Shown: positions 25,210-32,713 of the stretch, in pieces
How the letters are laid out: the number at the start of each line of letters is the position of its first letter
How positions within the stretch are numbered: position 1 is the first letter of the stretch
Assembly: GCF_900109665.1 (NCBI RefSeq)
Contig: NZ_FOAO01000015.1
Span: 62,001 to 126,000 of the forward strand
Direction: 5' to 3'
Origin: Blastococcus sp. DSM 46786
Lineage (GTDB): Bacteria > Actinomycetota > Actinomycetes > Mycobacteriales > Geodermatophilaceae
Length of the DNA stretch: 64,000 bases
Notes under the pieces: generated by a model
What the model was told of the DNA's origin: nothing
Databases searched by the model: none
Seen by the model: only the letters and a program-made list of their open reading frames with translations
Program-made: the position numbers and the translations under genes

Positions 25210-28200
25210 TCACCAGGTGTCGACGTGCGGGCGCACCCGCCCCGCCGGCCGCGGCATGGCCGCCACCTCGCGGGTCAGCGTAGCGATCCAGCGGCGCGTG
25301 TCGGCCGGGTCGATCACGTCGTCGATCTCCCAGTGCGCGGCGACGTTGAGCCCGCGGCCCTTCTCGTAGGCGGCGGTGACCGCGGCGTCGTAGGCCGCCG
25401 CCCGCTCGGCGTCGTCCTCGATGGCCGCGAGCTCCCGGCGCATGCCGAGGCGCACCGCGCCCTCCAGGCCCATCGGCCCGAATTCGCTGGTGGGCCAGCC
25501 GACGGTGAACCGCGGCACCTTGGTGCTGCCGCCGGCCATGGCCTGCGCGCCGAGCCCGTAGGCCTTGCGGACGACGACCGTGCCGATCGGCACCGACAGG
25601 TTGGCGCCGATGACGAACAGCCGGGAGAAGTGGCGCACCGTCGCCGTCTTCTCCGACTCGGGGCCGACCATGAAGCCGGGGGTGTCGCAGAGCGAGAGCA
25701 CCGGCAGGCCGTGGGCGTCGCAGAGCTGCAGGAAGCGGGCGGCCTTGTCGGCGGCGTCGGCGTCGATCGCACCGCCGAGGTGGGTGGGCACGTTGGCGAT
25801 CACGCCGAGCGGCGCGCCCTCCACCCGGGCCAGGGCGGTGACCATGCCGGCACCCCAGCCGTCGCGGAGCTCGAGCACGCTGCCCTCGTCCGCGAGCGCG
25901 TGCAGGACGGCACGCACGTCGTACACCCGCTTGCGGTTCTCCGGCACCAGGTGGCGCAGCAGCCGCTGGTCCGGTGCGGTCCAGTCGGCGACCGGTCCCT
26001 GGAAGTAGGAGAGGTACTGCCGGGCCACGGCGACGGCGGCCGCGTCGTCGGCGACCCGGATGTCGACGACCCCGTTGGCGTGCTGCACGTCGATCGGCCC
26101 GATCTCCTCGGGGGCGACGACGCCGAGCCCGCCGCCCTCGATCATCGCCGGGCCACCCATGCCGATGTTCGCGTCCTCGGTGGCGATGACGACGTCGCAG
26201 GTGCCCAGCAGGGCGGCGTTGCCGGCGAAGCAGCGGCCGCTGGCGATGCCGACGGTGGGCACCAGGCCCGAGAGCCGGCCGAAGAGGTGGAAGGCGGCGG
26301 TGTCGAGCGCGGAGACGACGGGGTGGTCGACGTCGCCGGGCCGCCCGCCCCCACCCTCGGCGAAGAGGACGACGGGCAGCCTTCTTGCCTCCGCCAGCTC
26401 GAACAGCCGGTCCTTCTTCAGGTGCCCGCGCATGCCCTGGGTGCCGGCGAGCACGGTGTAGTCGTAGGAGACGACGACGGCCGGGTCGCCGTTGATGTCG
26501 GCCAGCCCGCCGACGACGCCGTCGGCCGGGGTCCGCTCCTGCAGCTCCTCGCGGCTGCGGCGGCGCTCCTGCGCGGCGAACACCAGCGGCCCGTACTCCA
26601 GGAAGCTGCCCTCGTCGACGAGGTCGGCCAGGTTCTCCCGCGCGGTGCGCCGGCCCTGCGCGTGCCTCTTGGCGACCGCGTCGGTGCGGTGCTCGTCGAG
26701 GCCGATCTCGTGGCGGCGGCGCACCTCGGCGAGATCGGGGCGGTCGGCGTCGGGGTCGATCGCGGCGATGCCGGCCGCGGCGTCGCCTCCGGCGTGCGCG
26801 ACGTCGGCCAGCAGCTGGCCCTGCCGCACGGTCTCGCCGACCCGCACCGCGATGCGCCGCACGGTGCCGCCGGCGGGCAGCGCGACGACGTGCTCCATCT
26901 TCATCGCCTCGAGGACGACGACCGCTGCCCCGGGATCGAGCGTCGCGCCCTCCGCCGCCTCGATCGCGACGACGGTGCCGGGCACCGGTGCGCGCAGCCC
27001 CTCCCCTGCTTGCGCCGCGGGCGCCTCGCTGCCCACGAGCTCGTCGAGGTGGTCCTCGACGAAGGTGGTCGTGGCCTCGGCGACGCCGGGGTGCGCGAGC
27101 AGGGCGCGGAGGAACGCGGTGCTGGTCGGGACGCCGTCGACGCGGACCTCGCCGAGCGCCCGGTGCAGATGACGCAGGGCGTCGGCGAGCGAGCCGGCGC
27201 GCTCGTGCACGACCACCTTGGCCAGCAGCGGGTCGTAGCGGGGGCTCTGCTCGGCGCCCGGGCGGGCGGCGGTGTCGACGCGCACGCCCGGGCCGCCGGG
27301 CAGCGCGAGGGTGGTGATCGTGCCGGCCGAGGGGATGGCGCCGTCGGCGGTGACCGTCTCGGCGACGACGCGCGCCTGGACGGCGGTGCCGACCGGCCGC
27401 GGGGCACCGTCGGCCAGCTCGAGCTCGGCGAGCGTGGCCCCCGCGGCGACCCGCAGCTGCAGCCGCACGAGGTCCAGCCCGAGCGTCTCCTCTGTGACGG
27501 TGTGCTCGACCTGCAGGCGCGGGTTGCACTCGAGGAAGACGAACCGGGCGGGGTCGTCGGCGGGGACGAGGAACTCCACGGTCGCCAGGCCGCGGAAGGT
27601 GCTGCCGACGACGGCGCGCGCCGCCCCGGCCAGCGCTGCGCGGACGCTGTCGGGTAGCCGCGGTGCGGGGGCGATCTCCACGACCTTCTGCCGGTTGCGC
27701 TGCAGCGAGCAGTCGCGGTCCCCGAGCGCGACGACGCTGCCCCGGCCGTCGCCGAGCAGCTGCACCTCGATGTGGCGGGCCCGCTCGACCAGCTCCTCGG
27801 CGAGCACCTCGCCGCTGCCGAAGGCGACGTGCGCCTCGCGCTGCACCGCCTCGAGGCTCGCGGCGACGTCCTCGCCCTGGCGGAGCACACGGGTGGCCCG
27901 CCCTCCGCCGCCGAATCGGGCCTTGAGCATGACCGCGCCGACGTGGTCGAGGAGTCCCGCGACCGCGGCGGCGTCCCCGTCGGCCGCGCGCGGGACGGGC
28001 ACGCCGGCCTCGGCGGCGCGGGTGCGGGTCAGTGCCTTGTCGCCCAGGACGGCCAGGTCCTCGGCGGCCGGCCCGACGATGGCGAGGCCGGCCGCCGCGC
28101 AGGCACGGGTCAGGTCGGGGGTCTCGGAGAGGAAGCCGTAGCCGGGGTGGACGAGGTCGCAGCCGGTGGCGAGCGCGGCCTGCACGATCGCGGCGGCGTC

Positions 28201-28377
28201 GAGGTAGGCGGCCGGCCCGCTGCCGGGGAGGACGTGCGCCTCGTCGGCGGCGGCGAGGTGCGGGGCGTCGGGCTCGTCGACGGCGGTGACCGCGACCGAG
28301 GTCCAGCCCTCGGCAGCAGCGGCGCGAGCGATGCGGACGGCGATCTCGCCCCGGTTGGCGATCAGCAGACGGGCCAC
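25210..28377 (-). CDS. Single-chain biotin-dependent acyl-CoA carboxylase (BC-BCCP-CT)
   Basis: 1055 residues carrying the whole carboxylase in one chain. Residues 1-445 are biotin carboxylase (LLIANRGEIAVRIARAA; glycine-rich ATP loop KARFGGGGRATRV; catalytic FLECNPRLQVEHTVTEE). The biotin carrier lies near 470-550, with the biotinyl lysine in VLEAMKMEHVV. Residues from about 575 onward are carboxyltransferase N and C halves (RRTARENLADLVDEGSF; GGGGRPGDVD; DTPGFMVGPESEKTATVRHF; TVVVRKAYGLGAQAMAGG). Most actinobacterial acyl-CoA carboxylases split these across AccA/AccD genes; single-chain enzymes resemble the long-chain acyl-CoA carboxylase (LCC) described from mycobacteria. Acyl specificity is not readable. 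ATG or GTG at 28377; no RBS is evident. Confidence 0.92.
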   Translation of the reverse strand: MARLLIANRGEIAVRIARAAAAEGWTSVAVTAVDEPDAPHLAAADEAHVLPGSGPAAYLDAAAIVQAALATGCDLVHPGYGFLSETPDLTRACAAAGLAIVGPAAEDLAVLGDKALTRTRAAEAGVPVPRAADGDAAAVAGLLDHVGAVMLKARFGGGGRATRVLRQGEDVAASLEAVQREAHVAFGSGEVLAEELVERARHIEVQLLGDGRGSVVALGDRDCSLQRNRQKVVEIAPAPRLPDSVRAALAGAARAVVGSTFRGLATVEFLVPADDPARFVFLECNPRLQVEHTVTEETLGLDLVRLQLRVAAGATLAELELADGAPRPVGTAVQARVVAETVTADGAIPSAGTITTLALPGGPGVRVDTAARPGAEQSPRYDPLLAKVVVHERAGSLADALRHLHRALGEVRVDGVPTSTAFLRALLAHPGVAEATTTFVEDHLDELVGSEAPAAQAGEGLRAPVPGTVVAIEAAEGATLDPGAAVVVLEAMKMEHVVALPAGGTVRRIAVRVGETVRQGQLLADVAHAGGDAAAGIAAIDPDADRPDLAEVRRRHEIGLDEHRTDAVAKRHAQGRRTARENLADLVDEGSFLEYGPLVFAAQERRRSREELQERTPADGVVGGLADINGDPAVVVSYDYTVLAGTQGMRGHLKKDRLFELAEARRLPVVLFAEGGGGRPGDVDHPVVSALDTAAFHLFGRLSGLVPTVGIASGRCFAGNAALLGTCDVVIATEDANIGMGGPAMIEGGGLGVVAPEEIGPIDVQHANGVVDIRVADDAAAVAVARQYLSYFQGPVADWTAPDQRLLRHLVPENRKRVYDVRAVLHALADEGSVLELRDGWGAGMVTALARVEGAPLGVIANVPTHLGGAIDADAADKAARFLQLCDAHGLPVLSLCDTPGFMVGPESEKTATVRHFSRLFVIGANLSVPIGTVVVRKAYGLGAQAMAGGSTKVPRFTVGWPTSEFGPMGLEGAVRLGMRRELAAIEDDAERAAAYDAAVTAAYEKGRGLNVAAHWEIDDVIDPADTRRWIATLTREVAAMPRPAGRVRPHVDTW

Positions 28378-28478
28378 CCGGCGATGCTGCCATGCGCCCC
28401 GGACCGCGCTGTGGTGCCGGTCACCGCCAGGGGCGCGTCTGCTGCCGATCCCGCGCAGGCTCAGAGGTCCCCCTGGGA

Positions 28479-28749
28479 CAGTCAGCCTCTGCCCACTCCG
28501 GAACGGTCACAGAGCCGGAGCGCCGGCAGGACCCATCCCCACCGGCACGGTCAGCGCCTGCCCCGCGGGCGTGGGCAGAGGCGTAGCGCGCCGACCCCGC
28601 ACACCCCCGTCCGCAGTCACCCTCTGCCTACTCCCGAACGGGTACGGCGCCGGAGCTCCGGACGGGTACGGAGCCGGAGCACCGGCCTCCACCCCGCCGG
28701 CACGGTCACCGCCCGCCCCGCCGGTGTGGGCAGAGGCGTAGCGCGCCGA
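28479..28749. repeat. Intergenic imperfect tandem repeat with CCTCTGCCCAC motifs
   Basis: Two related units, 28479-28594 and 28614-28749. Each starts CAGTCA(G/C)CCTCTGCC and ends GTGGGCAGAGGCGTAGCGCG. The second unit has an internal duplication of GGACGGGTACGGAGC type. The 11-mer CCTCTGCCCAC recurs in alternating orientation at 28486, 28571 (reverse), 28621 (one mismatch), 28726 (reverse) and 28781 (reverse, one mismatch). The whole gap 28378-28854 shows no credible coding sequence. Related motifs occur at 12223 and 49442. Confidence 0.6.
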
Positions 28750-28854
28750 ACACCTCTCCACGCGGTCCCCCTTCCCAGGTGTGGACAGAGGGTGACTGTC
28801 CACAGAAGGGCGCATGGGCTCGTGCCGGGCCCCGTGCGCGGACAGGCTCGGCCG

Positions 28855-29130
28855 GTGACCGAGGACGGCGTACCGGCGGAGTTCGACCTGTGCGGCCTGC
28901 TGCGGCGGATCCGCCGCCGGGCCGACCTCTCCCAGCGGGAGCTGGCGGCCCGGCTCGGTGTCTCCAAGGCGACCGTGGCCGCCGTGGAGTCCGGTTCCCG
29001 CAGCATGGGCACCGGGGCGTTCGCAGCCGCCGCGGAGCTGGCCGGGCTCCGGCTCGAACTGCTCGACGACGCAGGACAGCCGGTCGCGGGGGTACCCACG
29101 GGTGCCGTCCGCTACCTCGACGAGGGCTGA
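28855..29130 (+). CDS. XRE-family helix-turn-helix regulator
   Basis: 91 residues. One HTH_3 domain: CGLLRRIRRRADLSQRELAA, then RLGVSKATVAAVESGSRSMG (about residues 10-50). The C-terminal 40 residues (AAAAELAGLRLELLDDAGQP) are a short helical or dimerisation extension. The start is uncertain among in-frame GTGs at 28822, 28834 and 28855; the last gives the most family-like N terminus, VTEDGVPAEFDL. It follows directly after the repeat block, whose palindromic motifs could be its own operators, but that is speculation. Confidence 0.75.
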   Translation: MTEDGVPAEFDLCGLLRRIRRRADLSQRELAARLGVSKATVAAVESGSRSMGTGAFAAAAELAGLRLELLDDAGQPVAGVPTGAVRYLDEG

Positions 29131-29378
29131 CCGACGGAACACCGGCGGAGCGGCGCGACGCCAGCCGGCACCCGGCTACGTCCGCGGGCGGAGTCACGCA
29201 CGCAGCGTTGAGCCACACCGCCGTCCGGAGAAGTACACGGCCGACAGCGGTCCGTCACCGGACCCCGACACAGGCATCCGGCCGTCGGCGCAACCCCGGT
29301 GGTCGGGCCGCGAGTCGCGCTCGGCGACGGCCGGTCGGCCACCACCCCCGAGCACCGGCGAGCGGCGTGTCGGCGGCT

Positions 29379-29407
29379 TTGTGACCTTTCCGTGACCGAC
29401 CTAGCGT
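29379..29407 (+). promoter_or_regulatory. Promoter of the riboswitch-NlpC/P60 transcript
   Basis: TTGTGA (29379-29384), a 17-base spacer and TAGCGT (29402-29407) fit a housekeeping actinobacterial promoter. Predicted transcription start is near 29414, immediately before the riboswitch. Bases 29131-29378 contain nothing I can identify. Confidence 0.55.
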
Positions 29408-29436
29408 CGTCGCCGGTCCGCCCGGGACCCCGCCGT

Positions 29437-29611
29437 CACCACCCCCGGTGACACCCGGACGGGCACCGCCGAACCGGGCACCGGCACCCTGCCGTCGCCC
29501 GGACCGGGGACCCACCGAAGTTCTGGGGTGAAGCGCCACCGGCCAGTCCGGGGCGCCGGGCGCGTTCCCCGCCCGAACCCGTCAGCTCACCCGGTAGGCG
29601 GTCACGGAGAA
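29437..29611 (+). promoter_or_regulatory. ydaO-yuaA type (cyclic di-AMP) riboswitch
   Basis: The 200-base leader before the NlpC/P60 gene carries conserved pieces of the ydaO motif. GGGGTGAAGCGCC lies near 29525-29537. The strongly conserved 3' segment CCGCCCGAACCCGTCAGCTC is followed by ACCCGGTAGGCGG (about 29570-29602) and then the ribosome-binding site. In actinobacteria this riboswitch class is known upstream of NlpC/P60 and Rpf cell-wall hydrolases and senses c-di-AMP, generally turning expression off when bound. Exact boundaries are approximate. A covariance-model search with the Rfam ydaO-yuaA model would settle it. Confidence 0.75.
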
Positions 29612-29629
29612 CAGGAGAAACCGTCGTCC

Positions 29630-30151
29630 ATGACGACCACTCGCACGTCCACCACCCGTCGTTCCGCCCGCGGGGCGGCGCTCGCCCTGCTCACCGGTGC
29701 GGGCATCGCCCTCACCCCGTTCGCCGCCACCGCCTCGACCGGTGACGCCGGGGGCGGCGGCACGGGGACCGTCGTCACCAGCACCGTCGTCGCCCCGAAC
29801 CACGCCGCGCAGGTCGCCGTCGACACGGCTCTGGCGCAGCAGGGCAAGCCCTACGTCTGGGGTGGCACCGGCCCGGGCGGCTACGACTGCTCCGGCCTGA
29901 CCTGGTCGGCCTACCAGGCGGCGGGCGTCGAGATCCCGAGGACCTCGCGGGCCCAGTCGACGGCCGGGGTCCACGTCGACCGCGCCAACCTGCAGCCCGG
30001 CGACCTGATCTTCTTCTACGACCCGGTCGGCCACGTCGGCATGTACATCGGCGACGGCCTGATGGTGCACTCCTCGACCTACGGCAACCCGGTCGCGGTC
30101 GTGCCCGTGGACTCGATGTGGGGCTACAACACCGCGCGTCGCGTCGCCTGA
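29630..30151 (+). CDS. Secreted NlpC/P60 peptidoglycan hydrolase
   Basis: 173 residues. A signal peptide (RRSARGAALALLTGAGIALT, likely cleaved after ATA near 36) is followed by a Gly/Thr-rich linker and an NlpC/P60 domain from about 60. Catalytic residues are visible: Cys in GGYDCSGLTWSAY, His in PVGHVGMYIGDG, and a third polar residue, His, in MVHSSTYG. It cleaves peptide bonds in cell-wall stem peptides outside the cell. ATG 29630 has AGGAGA 11 bases upstream. Expression is probably controlled by the c-di-AMP riboswitch in its leader, linking wall turnover to osmotic signalling. A strong terminator follows. Confidence 0.9.
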   Translation: MTTTRTSTTRRSARGAALALLTGAGIALTPFAATASTGDAGGGGTGTVVTSTVVAPNHAAQVAVDTALAQQGKPYVWGGTGPGGYDCSGLTWSAYQAAGVEIPRTSRAQSTAGVHVDRANLQPGDLIFFYDPVGHVGMYIGDGLMVHSSTYGNPVAVVPVDSMWGYNTARRVA

Positions 30152-30158
30152 TGCGCTC

Positions 30159-30194
30159 CGGTTCCCCGGCCGTGCGCGCACGGCCGGGGAACCG
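30159..30194. terminator. Hairpin terminator after the NlpC/P60 gene
   Basis: A perfect 18-bp palindrome: CGGTTCCCCGGCCGTGCG (30159-30176) pairs with 30177-30194. In practice the central GCGCGC forms the loop. It begins 8 bases past the stop at 30151, and the convergent gene ends at 30222, so it can act on both. Confidence 0.8.
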
Positions 30195-30221
30195 CACCGC
30201 GGCCGGGAGACCCCCGCGCGG

Positions 30222-30704
30222 CTACACGTGGCGCAGCGTCGCCCGCTTCAGCCGCACGATCAGCCGCATCCCGCCGGACTCCTCGAGCTCCCGCTTCCGG
30301 GCGCGCAACTGCTCGCCGAGCTGCTCGAGGCGCTCCTCCCCCAGGGCGTGCGACTGGGGGAACATCCGCTGCTCCTCCTCCATCGTGTGGTGGCGCACCG
30401 TCTTCTCCAGCATGCGGACCTCGGTGGTGAACTCCGGGTCGGTGACGTCCAGGCGCATCACGGTGGCGACCTGGTCGTCGATCTGCCGGTGCTCGGCGTG
30501 CGCGAGCGCCAGCAGCGGCGAGACGTCGGGGACCGCGGGGTAGAACAGCTCGTCCTCGATCTGGGCGTGGACCTCGATCTCGCGCAGGAACCGGTCGCGC
30601 AGCTCCTCGCGCCGGCCGGTCTGGTCGTCGGTGGTCTCCGCCAGCTCGCGGAGCAGCCCGCGCAGCACGTCGTGGTGTGCGATCAGGACCTCGTCGGCCT
30701 TCAC
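30222..30704 (-). CDS. Hemerythrin-domain protein
   Basis: 160 residues, a four-helix hemerythrin/HHE bundle. Metal-ligand-type motifs in order: LIAHHDVLRGLL near 8, EVHAQIEDELFYPAV near 45, LAHAEHRQIDDQV near 68, RHHTMEEEQRMFP near 105. These supply the H, HxxxE, HxxxD and HxxxE set of bacterial hemerythrins. The C-terminal helix is basic. It would bind a di-iron centre and O2 or NO. The start GTG (30704) overlaps the stop of the upstream Rieske gene by 4 bp, so the two are translationally coupled and probably work in the same redox process. Confidence 0.85.
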   Translation of the reverse strand: MKADEVLIAHHDVLRGLLRELAETTDDQTGRREELRDRFLREIEVHAQIEDELFYPAVPDVSPLLALAHAEHRQIDDQVATVMRLDVTDPEFTTEVRMLEKTVRHHTMEEEQRMFPQSHALGEERLEQLGEQLRARKRELEESGGMRLIVRLKRATLRHV

Positions 30705-31639
30705 CGGGACGCCTCCTCCACCGTGGTGATCGCCGTGGGGGTGCGCCGGCGGGCCCGCCGCCGCACCTCGACCGCTCCGTCGCGGACCCGGGTGTCGTAG
30801 CAGGGCAGCGGCGCGGTGGCCGGACCCTGCACCGGCTCCCCGGTGTCGACGTCGAACCGCGAGCCGTGCCACGGGCAGACCAGCTCGTCGCGGTGCAGCC
30901 AGCCCTCCGCCATGGGGCCGCCCAGGTGCGGGCAGCGACCGGCGAGCGCCCGCACCTCGTCGTCGCTGCGGAGCAGCACCACCGGCACCCCGTCGGCGGC
31001 GACCTCGATCGGCTCGCGGTCGGGCAGGTCGGCGAGCCGGGCCACCGGGGTGAAGACCCGCGGCGACCGGCCGGCCGCGGAGTGGTCGACGCCCAGCCGG
31101 TGGCGGTAGGAGAGCACGCCGCCCAGGTAGCCGCTGGCGAGCACGAGGGCGTACCCGGCGGCGGCGGTCGCCCGCGCCCGCCCGGCCCGCCCGCGGCCCC
31201 GGTCGGCGAACGACCAGGTGTAGAGCGCCAGCGCGACGCTGTTGAGCGCGCCGTGCACCATCCCGACCCGGCGGGCCTCGTCGTGGGCGTGCTGCCAGTC
31301 GGTCATCCCGGTCGCGGCCGAGCCGACCGCGCCGGCGATCCCCAGACCGACGACCGCGCGGGCCGCCTGCCCGGCACCCGGCCCACCGCGACCGGTCGCG
31401 TCGAGGCCGTCGAGCAGGGCGGCCGCGCTCCACGAGCCGATCGGCACCGCGACGAGGACCGGGTGCAGCGGGTGCCCGAGCCAGACGCCGTGCAGCAGGT
31501 CCTGCAGCGGGCGGGCGTACCGGCCGGCCAGCAGGAAGGTCAGCGAGACCCCGTGCTCGACCTGGTAGCCGGGCGCGTCGAGCACCTGCCACCCCTCGAC
31601 GCGGCTCACCGCGCGCTGGAGCAGGCCCCGGACGCTCAC
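30701..31639 (-). CDS. DUF2231 membrane domain fused to a Rieske [2Fe-2S] domain
   Basis: 312 residues. The N-terminal half (about 50-180) is a DUF2231-type four-helix membrane domain (GHPLHPVLVAVPIGSWSAAA; ATGMTDWQHAHDEARRVGM). The C-terminal part (from about 200) is a Rieske domain with cluster ligands in CPHLGGPMAEG and CPWHGSRFD, preceded by ADGVPVVLLR. This is a known actinobacterial fusion, thought to be a membrane-bound electron carrier. GTG 31639 starts it. It is the first gene of a two-gene unit with the hemerythrin protein, so an O2- or NO-linked redox role is plausible. Confidence 0.88.
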   Translation of the reverse strand: MSVRGLLQRAVSRVEGWQVLDAPGYQVEHGVSLTFLLAGRYARPLQDLLHGVWLGHPLHPVLVAVPIGSWSAAALLDGLDATGRGGPGAGQAARAVVGLGIAGAVGSAATGMTDWQHAHDEARRVGMVHGALNSVALALYTWSFADRGRGRAGRARATAAAGYALVLASGYLGGVLSYRHRLGVDHSAAGRSPRVFTPVARLADLPDREPIEVAADGVPVVLLRSDDEVRALAGRCPHLGGPMAEGWLHRDELVCPWHGSRFDVDTGEPVQGPATAPLPCYDTRVRDGAVEVRRRARRRTPTAITTVEEASR

Positions 31640-31726
31640 CGGTGCGCGTCTTCCGTCGCCATGGCCTCCCCCTGCCCAGGCCCGCGGAGGCGGAAACGGC
31701 AGGTGGTCGGCGGGTCCGGATGGTCG

Positions 31727-31732
31727 TAGCGT
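31727..31732 (+). promoter_or_regulatory. -10 box, likely leaderless transcript
   Basis: TAGCGT ends 8 bases before ATG 31741 and no Shine-Dalgarno is present, so transcription should start at or next to the ATG. A clear -35 hexamer is not evident. Confidence 0.45.
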
Positions 31733-31740
31733 CCGGCGGC

Positions 31741-32643
31741 ATGGCTGATCGAGCGTTCGCGACGGTGCTGGAGGGCGGTTCCTACTTCGAGGCGCCGCGG
31801 TGGCGCGACGGGCAGTGGTGGGTGTCGGACTTCTATCGGCGCACGGTCAGCCGGGTGGCGGCCGTGGGCGGCCCGGAGACCGTCGTCCTGGAGGTGGAGA
31901 ACCAGCCCTCGGGCCTGGGCTGGCTGCCCGACGGTTCGCTGCTGGTGGTCTCCATGAAGGACCAGCGGCTGCTGCGGGTCGCCGACGGCGAGGTGTCCAC
32001 CCACGCCGACCTGTCGGCGGTCTGCGGGGGGCACCTCAACGACATGGTGGTCGACGCCGCCGGCCGGGCCTACGTCGGCGACTTCGGCTTCGACCTCATG
32101 GGCGGCGGCGCCCCGGCCCCGGCGTCGCTCAAGCGGGTCGACCCCGACGGCACGGTCACCGTCGTCGCCGAGGGGCTGCGCTTCCCGAACGGCTCGGTGA
32201 TCACCCCGGACGGCGGCACGCTGCTCGTCGGCGAGACCTGGGGCAACCGCTTCTCGGCCTTCGACATCGGCGCCGACGGCTCGCTCGGCCCGCGGCGCAC
32301 GTGGGCGGAGTTCGGTCCCGAGCCGGTGGGCGGCTCGGTCGAGGAGCTGCTCGGCCAGGTCGTCGTCGCCCCGGACGGGTGCAACCTCGACGCCGAGGGG
32401 CACGTGTGGGTGGCCGACGGCTTCGGCTCGCGGGTGCTGCGGGTCGCGCCGGGCGGGCAGGTGGTCGAGGAGATCGCCGCGCCGGACGGCCTGGGCACCT
32501 ACGCCTGCGCGCTCGGTGGCGACGACGGCCGCACGCTGCTGCTGTGCTGCGCGCCGGACTTCTACGAGCACGCGCGGGCGCCGGTGCGCGAGGCGGTGCT
32601 GGTGGCCACGGAGGTCGCCGTCCCGCACGCCGGGCTGCCCTGA
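31741..32643 (+). CDS. SMP-30/gluconolactonase-like beta-propeller protein
   Basis: 300 residues. A six-bladed propeller of the SMP-30/gluconolactonase/LRE family: YFEAPRWRDGQWWVSDFYRR at the metal-binding glutamate, NQPSGLGWLPDGSLL, HLNDMVVDAAGRAYVGDFGF (the Asn-Asp pair) and FPNGSVITPDGGTLLVGETW. The second half has DGCNLDAEGHVWVADG with the catalytic-type aspartate. It probably hydrolyses a sugar lactone or related ester in the cytoplasm, with a divalent metal; no signal peptide is present. It is divergent from the Rieske/hemerythrin pair and ends at a bidirectional terminator. Confidence 0.88.
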   Translation: MADRAFATVLEGGSYFEAPRWRDGQWWVSDFYRRTVSRVAAVGGPETVVLEVENQPSGLGWLPDGSLLVVSMKDQRLLRVADGEVSTHADLSAVCGGHLNDMVVDAAGRAYVGDFGFDLMGGGAPAPASLKRVDPDGTVTVVAEGLRFPNGSVITPDGGTLLVGETWGNRFSAFDIGADGSLGPRRTWAEFGPEPVGGSVEELLGQVVVAPDGCNLDAEGHVWVADGFGSRVLRVAPGGQVVEEIAAPDGLGTYACALGGDDGRTLLLCCAPDFYEHARAPVREAVLVATEVAVPHAGLP

Positions 32644-32662
32644 ACCCGCCCCGGCGGACCAC

Positions 32663-32695
32663 GAGGGCGGCCGGGGAACGTCCCCGACCGCCCTC
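32663..32695. terminator. Bidirectional hairpin terminator
   Basis: GAGGGCGGCCGGGGA (32663-32677) pairs with TCCCCGACCGCCCTC (32681-32695) with one mismatch around ACG. It lies between the convergent stops at 32643 and 32714. Confidence 0.75.
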
Positions 32696-32713
32696 GACGG
32701 CCCTACCGGCGAA

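Noticed and set aside
24212-28393. One continuous minus-strand frame joining the channel gene to upstream sequence over the carboxylase
   Set aside because: Beyond 24844 the translation is antisense-like or out of frame with the well-supported carboxylase, and a strong terminator intervenes.
28286-28741. Repetitive open frames through the intergenic repeat block
   Set aside because: Open only because stop codons are rare at this GC content; the repeats read equally well in several frames and there is no start context.
28479-28749. CRISPR array
   Set aside because: Repeat copies are too few, imperfect and in alternating orientation, spacers are not of constant length, and no cas gene is near.
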